Below are positions 8,679-16,078 of a stretch of 37,276 bases of DNA, in pieces; the stretch's first letter is position 1; each line of letters starts with the position of its first letter. The stretch comes from Thermoflexus hugenholtzii JAD2. Its GTDB lineage: Bacteria > Pseudomonadota > Gammaproteobacteria > Burkholderiales > Burkholderiaceae. A program made the position numbers and the translations under genes. The stretch is from the NCBI GenBank assembly GCA_943325205.2, contig CALPOM020000007.1, forward strand, positions 1 through 37,276. The letters are read 5' to 3'. Below the pieces are notes generated by a model that made no database searches, was not told where the DNA came from, and saw only the letters and a program-made list of their open reading frames with translations.

Positions 8679-8915
8679 CCTCACAAGTCTTTTTATCAAA
8701 CTAAGTTAAACGATGAACTAGCTAACCGTCTAATTACAACACTACTGTCTAAAATCAGACGATCAAACAATAGAAGACTTTTAGAGGTTATTGCGCGGAA
8801 TGAAAATTCTTCCAATGCTACATAAGTTGGCGCTATCAAACAATCCAAAAGACCTGGTAGGACGATCATGCGACGTTCAAGGCGTGAGCGATTTTACCTT
8901 TTGACTCCCAATTAA
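8679..8915 (+). pseudogene. Possible remnant of a LysR-type regulator N-terminus
   Basis: The 479-base gap 8600-9078 has no intact gene. In one plus-strand frame (8679-8915) a single internal stop at 8823-8825 interrupts a peptide that reads like a decayed LysR helix-turn-helix: RRLLEVIARNENSSNAT, the stop, then IKQSKRPGRTIMRR and FYLLTP. The usual pattern is LLEVIARxGNFSxAA, a QS..SRTI recognition helix, and LLTP. There is no start codon and nothing recognisable follows 8915. LysR genes commonly lie beside Bug receptor genes, as here. The match is judged by eye and could be chance. Confidence 0.3.
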
Positions 8916-8994
8916 ATCTCTTTATCCTGTGTTTAAGATGTCAAATTTTTAATCAGGGGAATCCCTATGTTTTAGACTTAAGTAGGGTATTTAA

Positions 8995-9024
8995 TTGTAT
9001 CTAAAAGGCAGATATCGTCATAAT
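8995..9024 (+). promoter_or_regulatory. Candidate sigma-70 promoter for the Bug receptor gene at 9079
   Basis: TTGTAT at 8995-9000 and CATAAT at 9019-9024 are spaced by 18 bases and would give a leader of roughly 50 bases before the ATG at 9079. It was found by eye in an AT-rich stretch, so chance matches are likely. Confidence 0.3.
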
Positions 9025-9078
9025 ATGAATATAAAGCCTGTTTGAATAATTAGAAATCAAAATTTTAGAAAGAGACCC

Positions 9079-10035
9079 ATGGCATTTTCTCGAATGATGC
9101 AATCGCTATTTGTGCTATTTACACATATTTTTATGTGTACCTTAGCTGCCCAGCCACTACCTGATAAAACAATTCAATACATCATTCCGTTTCCAGCAGC
9201 CGGAGAATCCGACATAGTCGCAAGACTGCAATCAGATATCTCACTCAAAAAATATAATCAACAAATGTTAGTCATTAATCGAGCTGGGGCAGGTGGGGCT
9301 TTAGTTTGGAGTCAATTAAATACATATCCTGCTGATGGAACCTCAGTGGTCGGAGTAAATATCCCACATATCATCTTACAACCTCTGCAAGAGGGTATTC
9401 AATTTAAAACGACAGATATTAACGCAATTTACTACTACCACTTTACACCCGACGCTTTGATGGTATCAGCTGACAGCCCATATAAAACGTATCAAGATTT
9501 TATTAATGCGGCTAAAAAAGATCCCGGAAAAATGACTTTGGCAGGTTCAGCCCAGTACTCTGCAAACCATATGGCCACTGAACGCTTAAATAAATTAGCT
9601 GGAGTAAAAGTGTCCTACGTTCCATTTAAAGGTACCGGTGATTTGATTTCATCTCTTATTGGCATGCATGTTGACGGTGCAATGGGATATCTACCTTTAG
9701 CAATCCAACAAAAAGCGAAAGTACGAACGCTAGCAATTGCAACTGAGAAAAGACATCCCGCACTACCAGATGTCCCCACCTTCAAGGAGCTTGGTTTAAA
9801 TTGGGTCGATGGCGCTTACAGGGGTATTGCAATGCCCAAATCAACTCCGATGGCATTACAACAAAAAATGTCCGATTATTTTGCAAGCCTCAATGCTGAT
9901 CTAGAAACAAAAAAACGTCTAGAAGAAGCCGGCTTTGTACTGGTCGATATTCCTCTAGCTAAAATACCAGCATTTATGAAAGAAAAAACGCCTTTGGCAA
10001 TGGATGATGCTAAGAATGCAGGTATGATTAAATAA
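9079..10035 (+). CDS. Bug/TctC-family tripartite tricarboxylate receptor protein (copy 1)
   Basis: A 318-residue periplasmic substrate-binding protein of the Bug (TctC) family, which captures small carboxylates for TTT transporters or sensing. A Sec signal peptide occupies about residues 1-24 and ends near TLAAQP. The family's first binding loop appears as IIPFPAAGESDIVAR, a variant of the common PFPPGGxxDxxAR, and VPFKGTGDLISSLIGMHVDGAM is the second landmark. GAAAGAGA lies shortly before the ATG. It stands divergent from the aconitase-family operon, so it may deliver the acid that operon degrades. No TctA or TctB gene is adjacent. Confidence 0.92.
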   Translation: MAFSRMMQSLFVLFTHIFMCTLAAQPLPDKTIQYIIPFPAAGESDIVARLQSDISLKKYNQQMLVINRAGAGGALVWSQLNTYPADGTSVVGVNIPHIILQPLQEGIQFKTTDINAIYYYHFTPDALMVSADSPYKTYQDFINAAKKDPGKMTLAGSAQYSANHMATERLNKLAGVKVSYVPFKGTGDLISSLIGMHVDGAMGYLPLAIQQKAKVRTLAIATEKRHPALPDVPTFKELGLNWVDGAYRGIAMPKSTPMALQQKMSDYFASLNADLETKKRLEEAGFVLVDIPLAKIPAFMKEKTPLAMDDAKNAGMIK

Positions 10036-10158
10036 GATTGATTTAGTTGATTATTTAAGAAGAGTTGTAACTAGGCGCTGACCGGATAATTTATCTTAAA
10101 TCCAATCTTAAAGATACGCGCCGAAAAAACGCTCATTGAAAATGAATCCTACCCAATC

Positions 10159-10389
10159 ATGATAGCGGCAAATCTAGTTGTAGATGCCTCGAATAAAACC
10201 TGTCCCCTACCAGTTTTATATGCTAAAAAAGCCCTTCAAACGCTCTCGGTAAATGATACTTTATTAATTATTTGTACTGATTTGAAGGCCGAAGATGATT
10301 TAAAAAACTTCTGCAAAAAAAAGGGTCATCTGTATGTTAGTGGCGAGGTTAAAGATGATAAATTATTTATTATTCTCAAAAAATGTTAG
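10159..10389 (+). CDS. tusA: TusA/SirA-family sulfur carrier protein
   Basis: A 76-residue TusA-like protein. The defining N-terminal CPxP motif is present as CPLP with the active cysteine at position 15, which carries a persulfide, and the short two-layer fold sequence ends KLFIILKKC. TusA proteins pass sulfane sulfur between rhodaneses, DsrE-type proteins and downstream enzymes in the cytoplasm. The next gene, a TlpA-like oxidoreductase, starts just after this stop codon. The pair converges on the sox cluster, which supports a role in sulfur oxidation rather than tRNA thiolation. The family is clear; the partner proteins are inferred from context. Confidence 0.85.
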   Translation: MIAANLVVDASNKTCPLPVLYAKKALQTLSVNDTLLIICTDLKAEDDLKNFCKKKGHLYVSGEVKDDKLFIILKKC

Positions 10390-10406
10390 TGATCGAAGTC
10401 TCATCC

Positions 10407-10880
10407 ATGCTGAAAAAAATTCTAATTCTACTAAGCCTAGCAATTATCAATCCAAGCTTTGCCATTGAAGTTGGTGATTCCTTAACTATTCGCGAAATCA
10501 AAACACTAGATCAATCTATCCTTCCTCCAAGTTACTGGCAAGATAAATTTATCTTAGTTCAGGTCTGGGCTTCTTGGTGCCCATATTGCCAAAAGCAAAA
10601 TATAAATCTTCAAACCCTCGCTGAACAAACAAAAAATTCAAATCTTCGCATCCTAGCTATCTCAATTGATCAAAACCCTAAAAACGCCATCGAATATCAA
10701 AAAAAATATAATTATCAATTTCCGATGGCCATGATGACTGAATCCTTAGCAAAAGAGATCGGTAAGCGACGAGGTATTCCAGAAACTTATCTAATTAATC
10801 CACAAGGTAAGGTCATCCAAAAAAACTTTGGCTTAATGGTAGATGCTGAATTTTTTGAATACCAAAAATTCAGCCAGTAA
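10407..10880 (+). CDS. TlpA-like secreted thiol-disulfide oxidoreductase
   Basis: A 157-residue thioredoxin-fold protein with a Sec signal peptide (about residues 1-19, ending NPSFA) and the redox motif WCPYC (Cys58 and Cys61), followed by the cis-proline segment RGIPETYLI. I place the start at 10407, in front of the lysine-rich signal peptide; an in-frame ATG at 10383 overlaps tusA and would put eight residues ahead of it. Periplasmic TlpA/SoxW proteins keep Sox or cytochrome thiols reduced. Its stop lies one base from the end of the convergent hydrolase gene. SoxW-like function is likely from context but not shown by the sequence. Confidence 0.85.
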   Translation: MLKKILILLSLAIINPSFAIEVGDSLTIREIKTLDQSILPPSYWQDKFILVQVWASWCPYCQKQNINLQTLAEQTKNSNLRILAISIDQNPKNAIEYQKKYNYQFPMAMMTESLAKEIGKRRGIPETYLINPQGKVIQKNFGLMVDAEFFEYQKFSQ

Positions 10881-10881
10881 A

Positions 10882-11817
10882 CTACTCTTTTTCTAGTGCC
10901 AAATAAATATTGTAGGCATTCATTCTGTTTGCTGTATTGAATAATGGCATATGCGCATATTGGGACCAGTTAATTTTTTTATAGGCCTCTTCAAATGGCT
11001 CCATTTCACTTGCTGCTTGCTTCATAGAGGCTCGCAGAAATAGTAAATAATTTTCCACAAACTGTAAATCCTTACGGGGTTGTGTTGAAACTTTTCCATG
11101 CCCTGCAACCAGGACGTTAATATCCATTTGAGCCACTTCTCGCAGTGCCTTCATCCATCCTAGGCTATCCGCATTGCCAACATACGGAATACGGCCAGAA
11201 AAAATCAAATCCCCAGCAAATAAAACTTTTTCACTGGGTAAGTAAACTACTAAATCTTCTGCGGTATGTGCATGACCTATTGGCTTAATCATGAGATCTA
11301 GGCCAGCTATTTGCATGATAGATTGCCGATCTACCCACAAATCAGCCGGAATAATCTTCTCAACAGAATCTAACCAAGGAGAAATATTTTTTTTCGATGC
11401 GGCTAAGCGCGTAGCAGTTGTATCTGAATATAGATAATTTTTTCCTAGCTTATGGGCAATAACCTGCGCCCCAACTTGTTTATAACTTTGTAAGCCATAA
11501 ACATGATCTGCATGGTAGTGGGTAACAATGACATGGGTAATCGGTTTGACAGTAATCTTCCGAATCACTGAAATCAACTCGTCGGCAACTGCTGGTGAGC
11601 CAAGGGCATCAATTACAACAACGCCAGTTGGCCCAATAATAAAGCCAGCGTTCGAAATAAAGTTTTTATTCTGACTATTTCCTAATGCTGCATATCCTTG
11701 AACATAATAGCTACTCTCTGAAACTTGAACTGCTTGCATCGGCAATTGTGCAAAAGTTGCCCCAATGTGGCCAAGAACCCCTAAGAATAAATAACAAAAA
11801 CTTTGGAAATATTTCAA
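10882..11817 (-). CDS. Secreted metallo-beta-lactamase-fold hydrolase (SoxH-like)
   Basis: A 311-residue MBL-fold protein with an N-terminal signal peptide (about 1-23, ending ATFAQ). Zinc ligands follow the family order: His100, His102, Asp104 and His105 in THYHADHVYG, His184 in GHAHTAED, Asp203 in AGDLIF and His240 in AGHGK. Similar periplasmic hydrolases occur at the ends of sox clusters (SoxH) and in quinoprotein relay systems. It is the last gene of the minus-strand sox group, six bases after the DsrE-like gene. Its substrate is unknown; a persulfide or thioester hydrolase are possibilities by analogy. Confidence 0.85.
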   Translation of the reverse strand: MKYFQSFCYLFLGVLGHIGATFAQLPMQAVQVSESSYYVQGYAALGNSQNKNFISNAGFIIGPTGVVVIDALGSPAVADELISVIRKITVKPITHVIVTHYHADHVYGLQSYKQVGAQVIAHKLGKNYLYSDTTATRLAASKKNISPWLDSVEKIIPADLWVDRQSIMQIAGLDLMIKPIGHAHTAEDLVVYLPSEKVLFAGDLIFSGRIPYVGNADSLGWMKALREVAQMDINVLVAGHGKVSTQPRKDLQFVENYLLFLRASMKQAASEMEPFEEAYKKINWSQYAHMPLFNTANRMNAYNIYLALEKE

Positions 11818-11823
11818 TTTATT

Positions 11824-12249
11824 TTAGGGCTTAATATAAGCGAACCGGTCTTTACTCTGTAATTGACTAATTCGAACAACTCCAGAGGGGGTAAAATCGG
11901 CATCTAAAATAAACTGCTCTTTTTTAAGTTGCCGATTTTTTAAAGTAATCTCACAGACTTCAAAGCGAACTCCACGTGACTTTAAAGCGGTAATCAATGG
12001 TCCGTATTCGGTGCCAGATTTTTGGTCTTTAGCCCCGTCCATTAATAAATCGACCCCCTCAGCATGAGTTACTACAATAATTTTCGTATCTGGGGCCACA
12101 TCCAAATGATTTCGAATATTTCTCAAACCCTTTAACCCTTGCATCTGAGATTGATCAATGTGATAAACCACCTGATCAGCTATTGCAAAAGTGCAGAGAC
12201 TAAAAGAGCATATCAAGGTTACTGCCAATTTACTAAAAAATATTTTCAT
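11824..12249 (-). CDS. Secreted DsrE/F-like protein in the sox cluster
   Basis: A 141-residue protein with a clear Sec signal peptide (about 1-24, SLCTFAIA) followed by a DsrE-like fold: KIIVVTHAEGVDLLM, then LITALKSRGVRFEVCEITLK, with the characteristic single cysteine at position 99, and a C-terminus ending AYIKP. DsrE-family proteins bind and transfer sulfane sulfur, and exported versions are often linked to sox genes. It sits 12 bases after soxB and just before the SoxH-like gene. Direct sulfur transfer with the periplasmic Sox proteins is an inference. Confidence 0.82.
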   Translation of the reverse strand: MKIFFSKLAVTLICSFSLCTFAIADQVVYHIDQSQMQGLKGLRNIRNHLDVAPDTKIIVVTHAEGVDLLMDGAKDQKSGTEYGPLITALKSRGVRFEVCEITLKNRQLKKEQFILDADFTPSGVVRISQLQSKDRFAYIKP

Positions 12250-12261
12250 GATGATTCCTTC

Positions 12262-13986
12262 TTATGAAATTCCTGGATTATTTTTAATCCCTTTGATTAT
12301 TGGCATATTTAATGACCTGGCTTTTACTGTCTTGATATCTTTGAGATAACTAGTAAGAACGTCCCAAATTGGCTCACCGCCAAGTTTCATTGCCTCTTCA
12401 GATACGGGCGCCCAACCAGCCACCTTATAAGTTTTCTGTGCTTCTATCAACTGATTTTTTAATCTCATCTCACTGATCCTTTTTCCTGCTGCTGCAGTAG
12501 GATCAATAGCGTACTGCAAACCGCCAACACGCACCATATCACCACCTTGCTGATAATAAGGGTCTGGATTAAATAAATTATCTGCCACATCTTCTAAGAT
12601 AGTTTTAATCATTTCACCTGTCATCATATTAACCGTGGTGTATGGATATGTAATAGCCGTTTGATCCAGCAGATTCTCCATTCGGATAGTCTGTCCTGGT
12701 AACAAACTAGTGCCCCACCGAAATCCCGGAGAAAACGCAATCTCCGTGTCTTTCATAGTCATTAAACCATCTAAGATCAACTGGTCAAAACTACCATTGA
12801 AATTTCCCCGACGATAGAGTAACCCTTCCGTAACGGCTAAAGGTTGAGATAATCTTGCTTCAAACGGCGCCCTGACTCGATCAATCACTTGATTCATTTG
12901 TGGGTCGGCAGGTATCAAGTCTGCAAAAATTGGCATTAATTTATAACGAAAATCTACAATCTTTCCCTGCTTCACTTCAAAATCTAAAACTCCCAAGAAT
13001 TTACTATTTGACCCAGCATTAGTAACTAAGGTTACACCCTTCGAATTTCTAATTGGAATGGCACCCGGCACACCATCATGCGTATGACCACCTAAAATGG
13101 CATCGATCCCAGTAACACGACTTGCTAATTTAAGGTCAACGTCCATGCCATTATGGGACAAAAGCACTACAACTTGAGCGCCTTTTGAAAGCACTTCATT
13201 AACCACTATTTGGAGATTTTCCTCTTGAATTCCAAATGTCCAATCAGGTACTAAGTATCTAGGGTTTGCAATTGGCGTATAGGGAAATGCCTGACCAATA
13301 ATAGCTACCGAAACACCATTCATTTCACGCATGATGTATGGCGCAAAGACTGGATCGCCAAAGTCATTTGTCTTAATATTTTGCGCCAAAAAAGAGACTT
13401 TATTATTAAAGTCTTTTTCGATGATTTCTTGCACACGCTCTGCCCCAAGAGTCATTTCCCAATGCGCTGTCATCACATCGACGCCCAATGCTAGGCAAGC
13501 ATCAACCATATCCTGTCCCTTAGTCCACAAAGCTGTCCCAGACCCCTGCCAAGTATCACCACCATCGAGTAATAATGCCCCAGGACGTGAGGACTTCATT
13601 TTTTTTACTAAGGTAGATAAATGCGCAAATCCGCCTACCCTACCGTAATTTCTGGCAGCTGCCTGGAAATTCAAATGGGTAAATGCATAAGCGTCCCTAG
13701 ATCCAGGCTTGATCTTAAAGGCTTTTAACAAATGCTCGCCAACCAGATGTGGAGCCCGACCAAACTGACCTGCAAATCCCAAATTGACATTTGGCTCCCG
13801 AAAATAGATAGGTTTTAATTGCGCATGACAGTCTGTGAAATGTAATAAGTGGACATTACCAAAAGGAGGTAAATCATAGAATTGATTGGCTGCTGCTTGG
13901 GCTGAAACATACTCCGGCCGCAGCATCATGCCACTAGCTGCGGCAACAGATAGTACCTGTAGGAAATCTCGGCGATTTAAAGTCAT
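12262..13986 (-). CDS. soxB: Thiosulfohydrolase SoxB
   Basis: A 574-residue SoxB, the dimanganese hydrolase that releases sulfate from SoxYZ-bound S-sulfocysteine in the periplasm. It has a Tat signal peptide with NRRDFLQ at residues 4-10 and a 5'-nucleotidase-type metallophosphatase domain: Asp52 and His54 (FTDCHAQ), DGGDTWQG at 141-148, AHWEMTLG at 174-181 (the SoxB version of GNHE), then GGHTHDGVP. The C-terminal domain is also of the 5'-nucleotidase type. The length is normal for SoxB. It lies 154 bases downstream of soxZ, the place where soxA and soxX are found in many related clusters; neither is present. Confidence 0.96.
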   Translation of the reverse strand: MTLNRRDFLQVLSVAAASGMMLRPEYVSAQAAANQFYDLPPFGNVHLLHFTDCHAQLKPIYFREPNVNLGFAGQFGRAPHLVGEHLLKAFKIKPGSRDAYAFTHLNFQAAARNYGRVGGFAHLSTLVKKMKSSRPGALLLDGGDTWQGSGTALWTKGQDMVDACLALGVDVMTAHWEMTLGAERVQEIIEKDFNNKVSFLAQNIKTNDFGDPVFAPYIMREMNGVSVAIIGQAFPYTPIANPRYLVPDWTFGIQEENLQIVVNEVLSKGAQVVVLLSHNGMDVDLKLASRVTGIDAILGGHTHDGVPGAIPIRNSKGVTLVTNAGSNSKFLGVLDFEVKQGKIVDFRYKLMPIFADLIPADPQMNQVIDRVRAPFEARLSQPLAVTEGLLYRRGNFNGSFDQLILDGLMTMKDTEIAFSPGFRWGTSLLPGQTIRMENLLDQTAITYPYTTVNMMTGEMIKTILEDVADNLFNPDPYYQQGGDMVRVGGLQYAIDPTAAAGKRISEMRLKNQLIEAQKTYKVAGWAPVSEEAMKLGGEPIWDVLTSYLKDIKTVKARSLNMPIIKGIKNNPGIS

Positions 13987-14106
13987 TCTGTTATTTTCTA
14001 GTTATTTACAAATTGGATGGATCGCCGGCTTCAAGGTTAAACAAAAATTACTACATGATGTTGCTTCAAATCAAACACCTCATGTAAAAAAAATTCGGCG
14101 CGGCTG

Positions 14107-14121
14107 GTACGATGATCGTAC
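14107..14121. repeat. 15-nt perfect palindrome in the soxZ-soxB gap
   Basis: Seven-base arms GTACGAT and ATCGTAC flank one central base. It lies about 20 bases past the soxZ stop, within the 154-base gap before soxB. It could be a protein-binding site, a processing or attenuation hairpin, or chance; the arms lack a following T-run. Confidence 0.4.
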
Positions 14122-14140
14122 GATAATCACAGCTTTTAGC

Positions 14141-14452
14141 CTAGGCAATGATCGCCTTATCCGTTCTTGTGTCGCCCTTATTATCAATCCAAGTGATTAC
14201 TACCTCTTCACCCTTTGCCCCGCCCTTAAACTTAAAATTCAAGAAAGGATCTTTCGATACTGCCGTACCAAACTCGCCTTTAAAAACTTCTTTATTATTT
14301 ATCTTCGCCATAATACTGGCAATATGCCAAGCAGCGATGACCTTACCAGAAGCGTCTTTACGTTGCCCCGTTTCCATATCGTGTTTCATTAAAATTTTTA
14401 CGTCCACGACCCCGCCACTTTCAACCGCCCGCACACGCATTGGATCAGCCAT
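14141..14452 (-). CDS. soxZ: Sulfur-carrier complex subunit SoxZ
   Basis: A 103-residue SoxZ, the partner of SoxY in the periplasmic sulfur carrier. It contains KILMKHDMETGQRKDASGKVIAAWHI, near-invariant in SoxZ, and the beta-sandwich ending FKGGAKGEEVVITWIDNKGD. Like other SoxZ proteins it has no signal peptide of its own and is thought to be exported bound to Tat-targeted SoxY. It follows soxY by 45 bases in the same operon. The length is typical. Confidence 0.95.
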   Translation of the reverse strand: MADPMRVRAVESGGVVDVKILMKHDMETGQRKDASGKVIAAWHIASIMAKINNKEVFKGEFGTAVSKDPFLNFKFKGGAKGEEVVITWIDNKGDTRTDKAIIA

Positions 14453-14497
14453 GATTTCCTCTCGTTAGTTATTTTTATCTATCACCACAAACGTCTT

Positions 14498-14950
14498 TTA
14501 ACCTCCGCAACCACCTAATGTCACTTTAATCTCTTTACTCGTTACAAACCACTTGCCATCAGCCTTAACTAAGGCGTACACATTTGAACTTTGACTCATC
14601 TTGACGCGGGTAGTTACGAATGCTTGGGCACCGTCTAGGATCGTAAATTGCGCCGCTAATACATTGGGGTTCTTTTCAACAAGTATCGCTAATTGGCTCG
14701 CTGGTAAAGTAGTTGAAATACCCACGGGTACCACTGCCCCATTTTCAGCAATATCAGGCGCATTTAACGTAATACTCGCAGACTTTTCCACACCTGAGCT
14801 GCCCAAAGCTTTTAAAACATCATCCAAAGACTTTCCATCAAACGCTGCCTTATTCCATTCATTGGCTTGCGCAAATGATATCAACCCTGTGCTAGCCATT
14901 AAACTGATCACTGTGCCAACTTTAATCATATTACGTCGTTTGTAATCCAT
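14498..14950 (-). CDS. soxY: Sulfur-carrier protein SoxY
   Basis: A 150-residue SoxY, the protein on whose C-terminal cysteine sulfur intermediates are carried during Sox oxidation. The flexible C-terminal GGCGG is intact with Cys148, and a Tat-type signal is present (YKRRNMIKVG, then a hydrophobic stretch ending FAQA). I start at 14950, where GGGAG lies five bases upstream; an in-frame start at 14977 would add nine residues before the Tat motif and lacks this site. It lies between soxD and soxZ. All residues needed for carrier function are present. Confidence 0.95.
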   Translation of the reverse strand: MDYKRRNMIKVGTVISLMASTGLISFAQANEWNKAAFDGKSLDDVLKALGSSGVEKSASITLNAPDIAENGAVVPVGISTTLPASQLAILVEKNPNVLAAQFTILDGAQAFVTTRVKMSQSSNVYALVKADGKWFVTSKEIKVTLGGCGG

Positions 14951-14977
14951 ACTTACTCCCTTATTTTTATACTGCAC

Positions 14978-16078
14978 TTATTGAGGGTTGATCATCCATT
15001 CCAATATCATCTTTATATCTGAATCTGCTAGCTGAGGATTCGCCGGCATAGGCACAACACCCCAAACTCCGGCACCACCATTCTTTACTTTTTTGGTCAG
15101 GGTAGCTAGTGCTTCTGTTTTCCCTTGATATTTTTTTGATATTTCAACAACAGAAGGTCCAAGTACTTTATGATTCATTCCATGACAAGCAGCGCAATTA
15201 TTTTTCTTAAATAATGCTCCACCTGGCCGAGCATCATCTTTTGACACAGTGCCTTGAACTTCTTTTGCTACAACCTTTATTAATCCCGAATTGGTCGGCA
15301 GTTCTAATAAAGGTGGCCTAGTCGTATCGACCCCTAAATAGGGTCCAAAAATACGATTTTGCAGAGCTAAATTATGATGTGAATTACGCGCATAATCAGG
15401 TAGTGTAGATTCTATTTTCACCTCTTTTATACAATTTTTCATACACGCTACAGCCCGTACATCTGGTTTACCACTTACTTGCCAAAGGCCATGGTCAGTC
15501 GTCATCCCATCACGATTGGGCATTTTATTTTGAAGTTGCATCATATTGACTTCATTTAAAACAAATTCTGCTGGCACCATTTCTGTCAGGTGCAGTAAAT
15601 AAGCCAGGGTACTATAGGTCTCGTCGACTGATAATGTTCGTGGCGCATTCCACGGCATTGCGCGGTAGATATAGTCAAACGCCGTTGATAATGTAGCCAG
15701 TTTCATGAAAGTGGTTCGCTGTGGATGTTTGCGATCTATGAGTGCGTCAACTCGTCCACGCTTGATATCTTCTAAAGTAGTCCCACCAATAATTGGCGTA
15801 AATACTTCGTTTGACTCTCCAAACACGCCATGACAGCTAGCGCATTTTGCCTCCCAGATATCTTGACCTTGAGCCACGCTTCCTGAGCCTTTTGGCAAAC
15901 CTTTAAAATCAGGCCGAACATCAATATCCCAGGCAGCCACTTCGGCTTGAGTAGCCTGCCGGCCAATATTCGAATACCTTGTATGAAGTTGATCTTGGGC
16001 CAATACCCAAGAACTAAAAATTAAATAAATACCTATACTGAATATAGTTATTTTTTGCTGCTTACATCGTCTGGACAT
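14978..16078 (-). CDS. soxD: Diheme c-type cytochrome SoxD, sulfane dehydrogenase subunit
   Basis: A 366-residue secreted diheme cytochrome that takes electrons from SoxC. A signal peptide covers about residues 1-27 (SSWVLAQ). Heme sites are CASCH at 79-83 and CAACH at 295-299, with probable Met ligands in MPWNAP (141) and PMPANPQ (344). A Cys212/Cys216 pair (ACMKNC) separates the domains, as seen in SoxD. Its start overlaps the end of soxC by 17 bases, which fits a stoichiometric complex. The product is membrane-external. A diheme SoxA is excluded because the order, the adjacency to soxC and the domain layout fit SoxD. Confidence 0.92.
   Translation of the reverse strand: MSRRCKQQKITIFSIGIYLIFSSWVLAQDQLHTRYSNIGRQATQAEVAAWDIDVRPDFKGLPKGSGSVAQGQDIWEAKCASCHGVFGESNEVFTPIIGGTTLEDIKRGRVDALIDRKHPQRTTFMKLATLSTAFDYIYRAMPWNAPRTLSVDETYSTLAYLLHLTEMVPAEFVLNEVNMMQLQNKMPNRDGMTTDHGLWQVSGKPDVRAVACMKNCIKEVKIESTLPDYARNSHHNLALQNRIFGPYLGVDTTRPPLLELPTNSGLIKVVAKEVQGTVSKDDARPGGALFKKNNCAACHGMNHKVLGPSVVEISKKYQGKTEALATLTKKVKNGGAGVWGVVPMPANPQLADSDIKMILEWMINPQ

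Noticed and set aside
13886-14392. Plus-strand ORF across the soxB-soxZ junction
   Set aside because: It overlaps the antisense of soxB and soxZ, has no ribosome site and no recognisable protein features.
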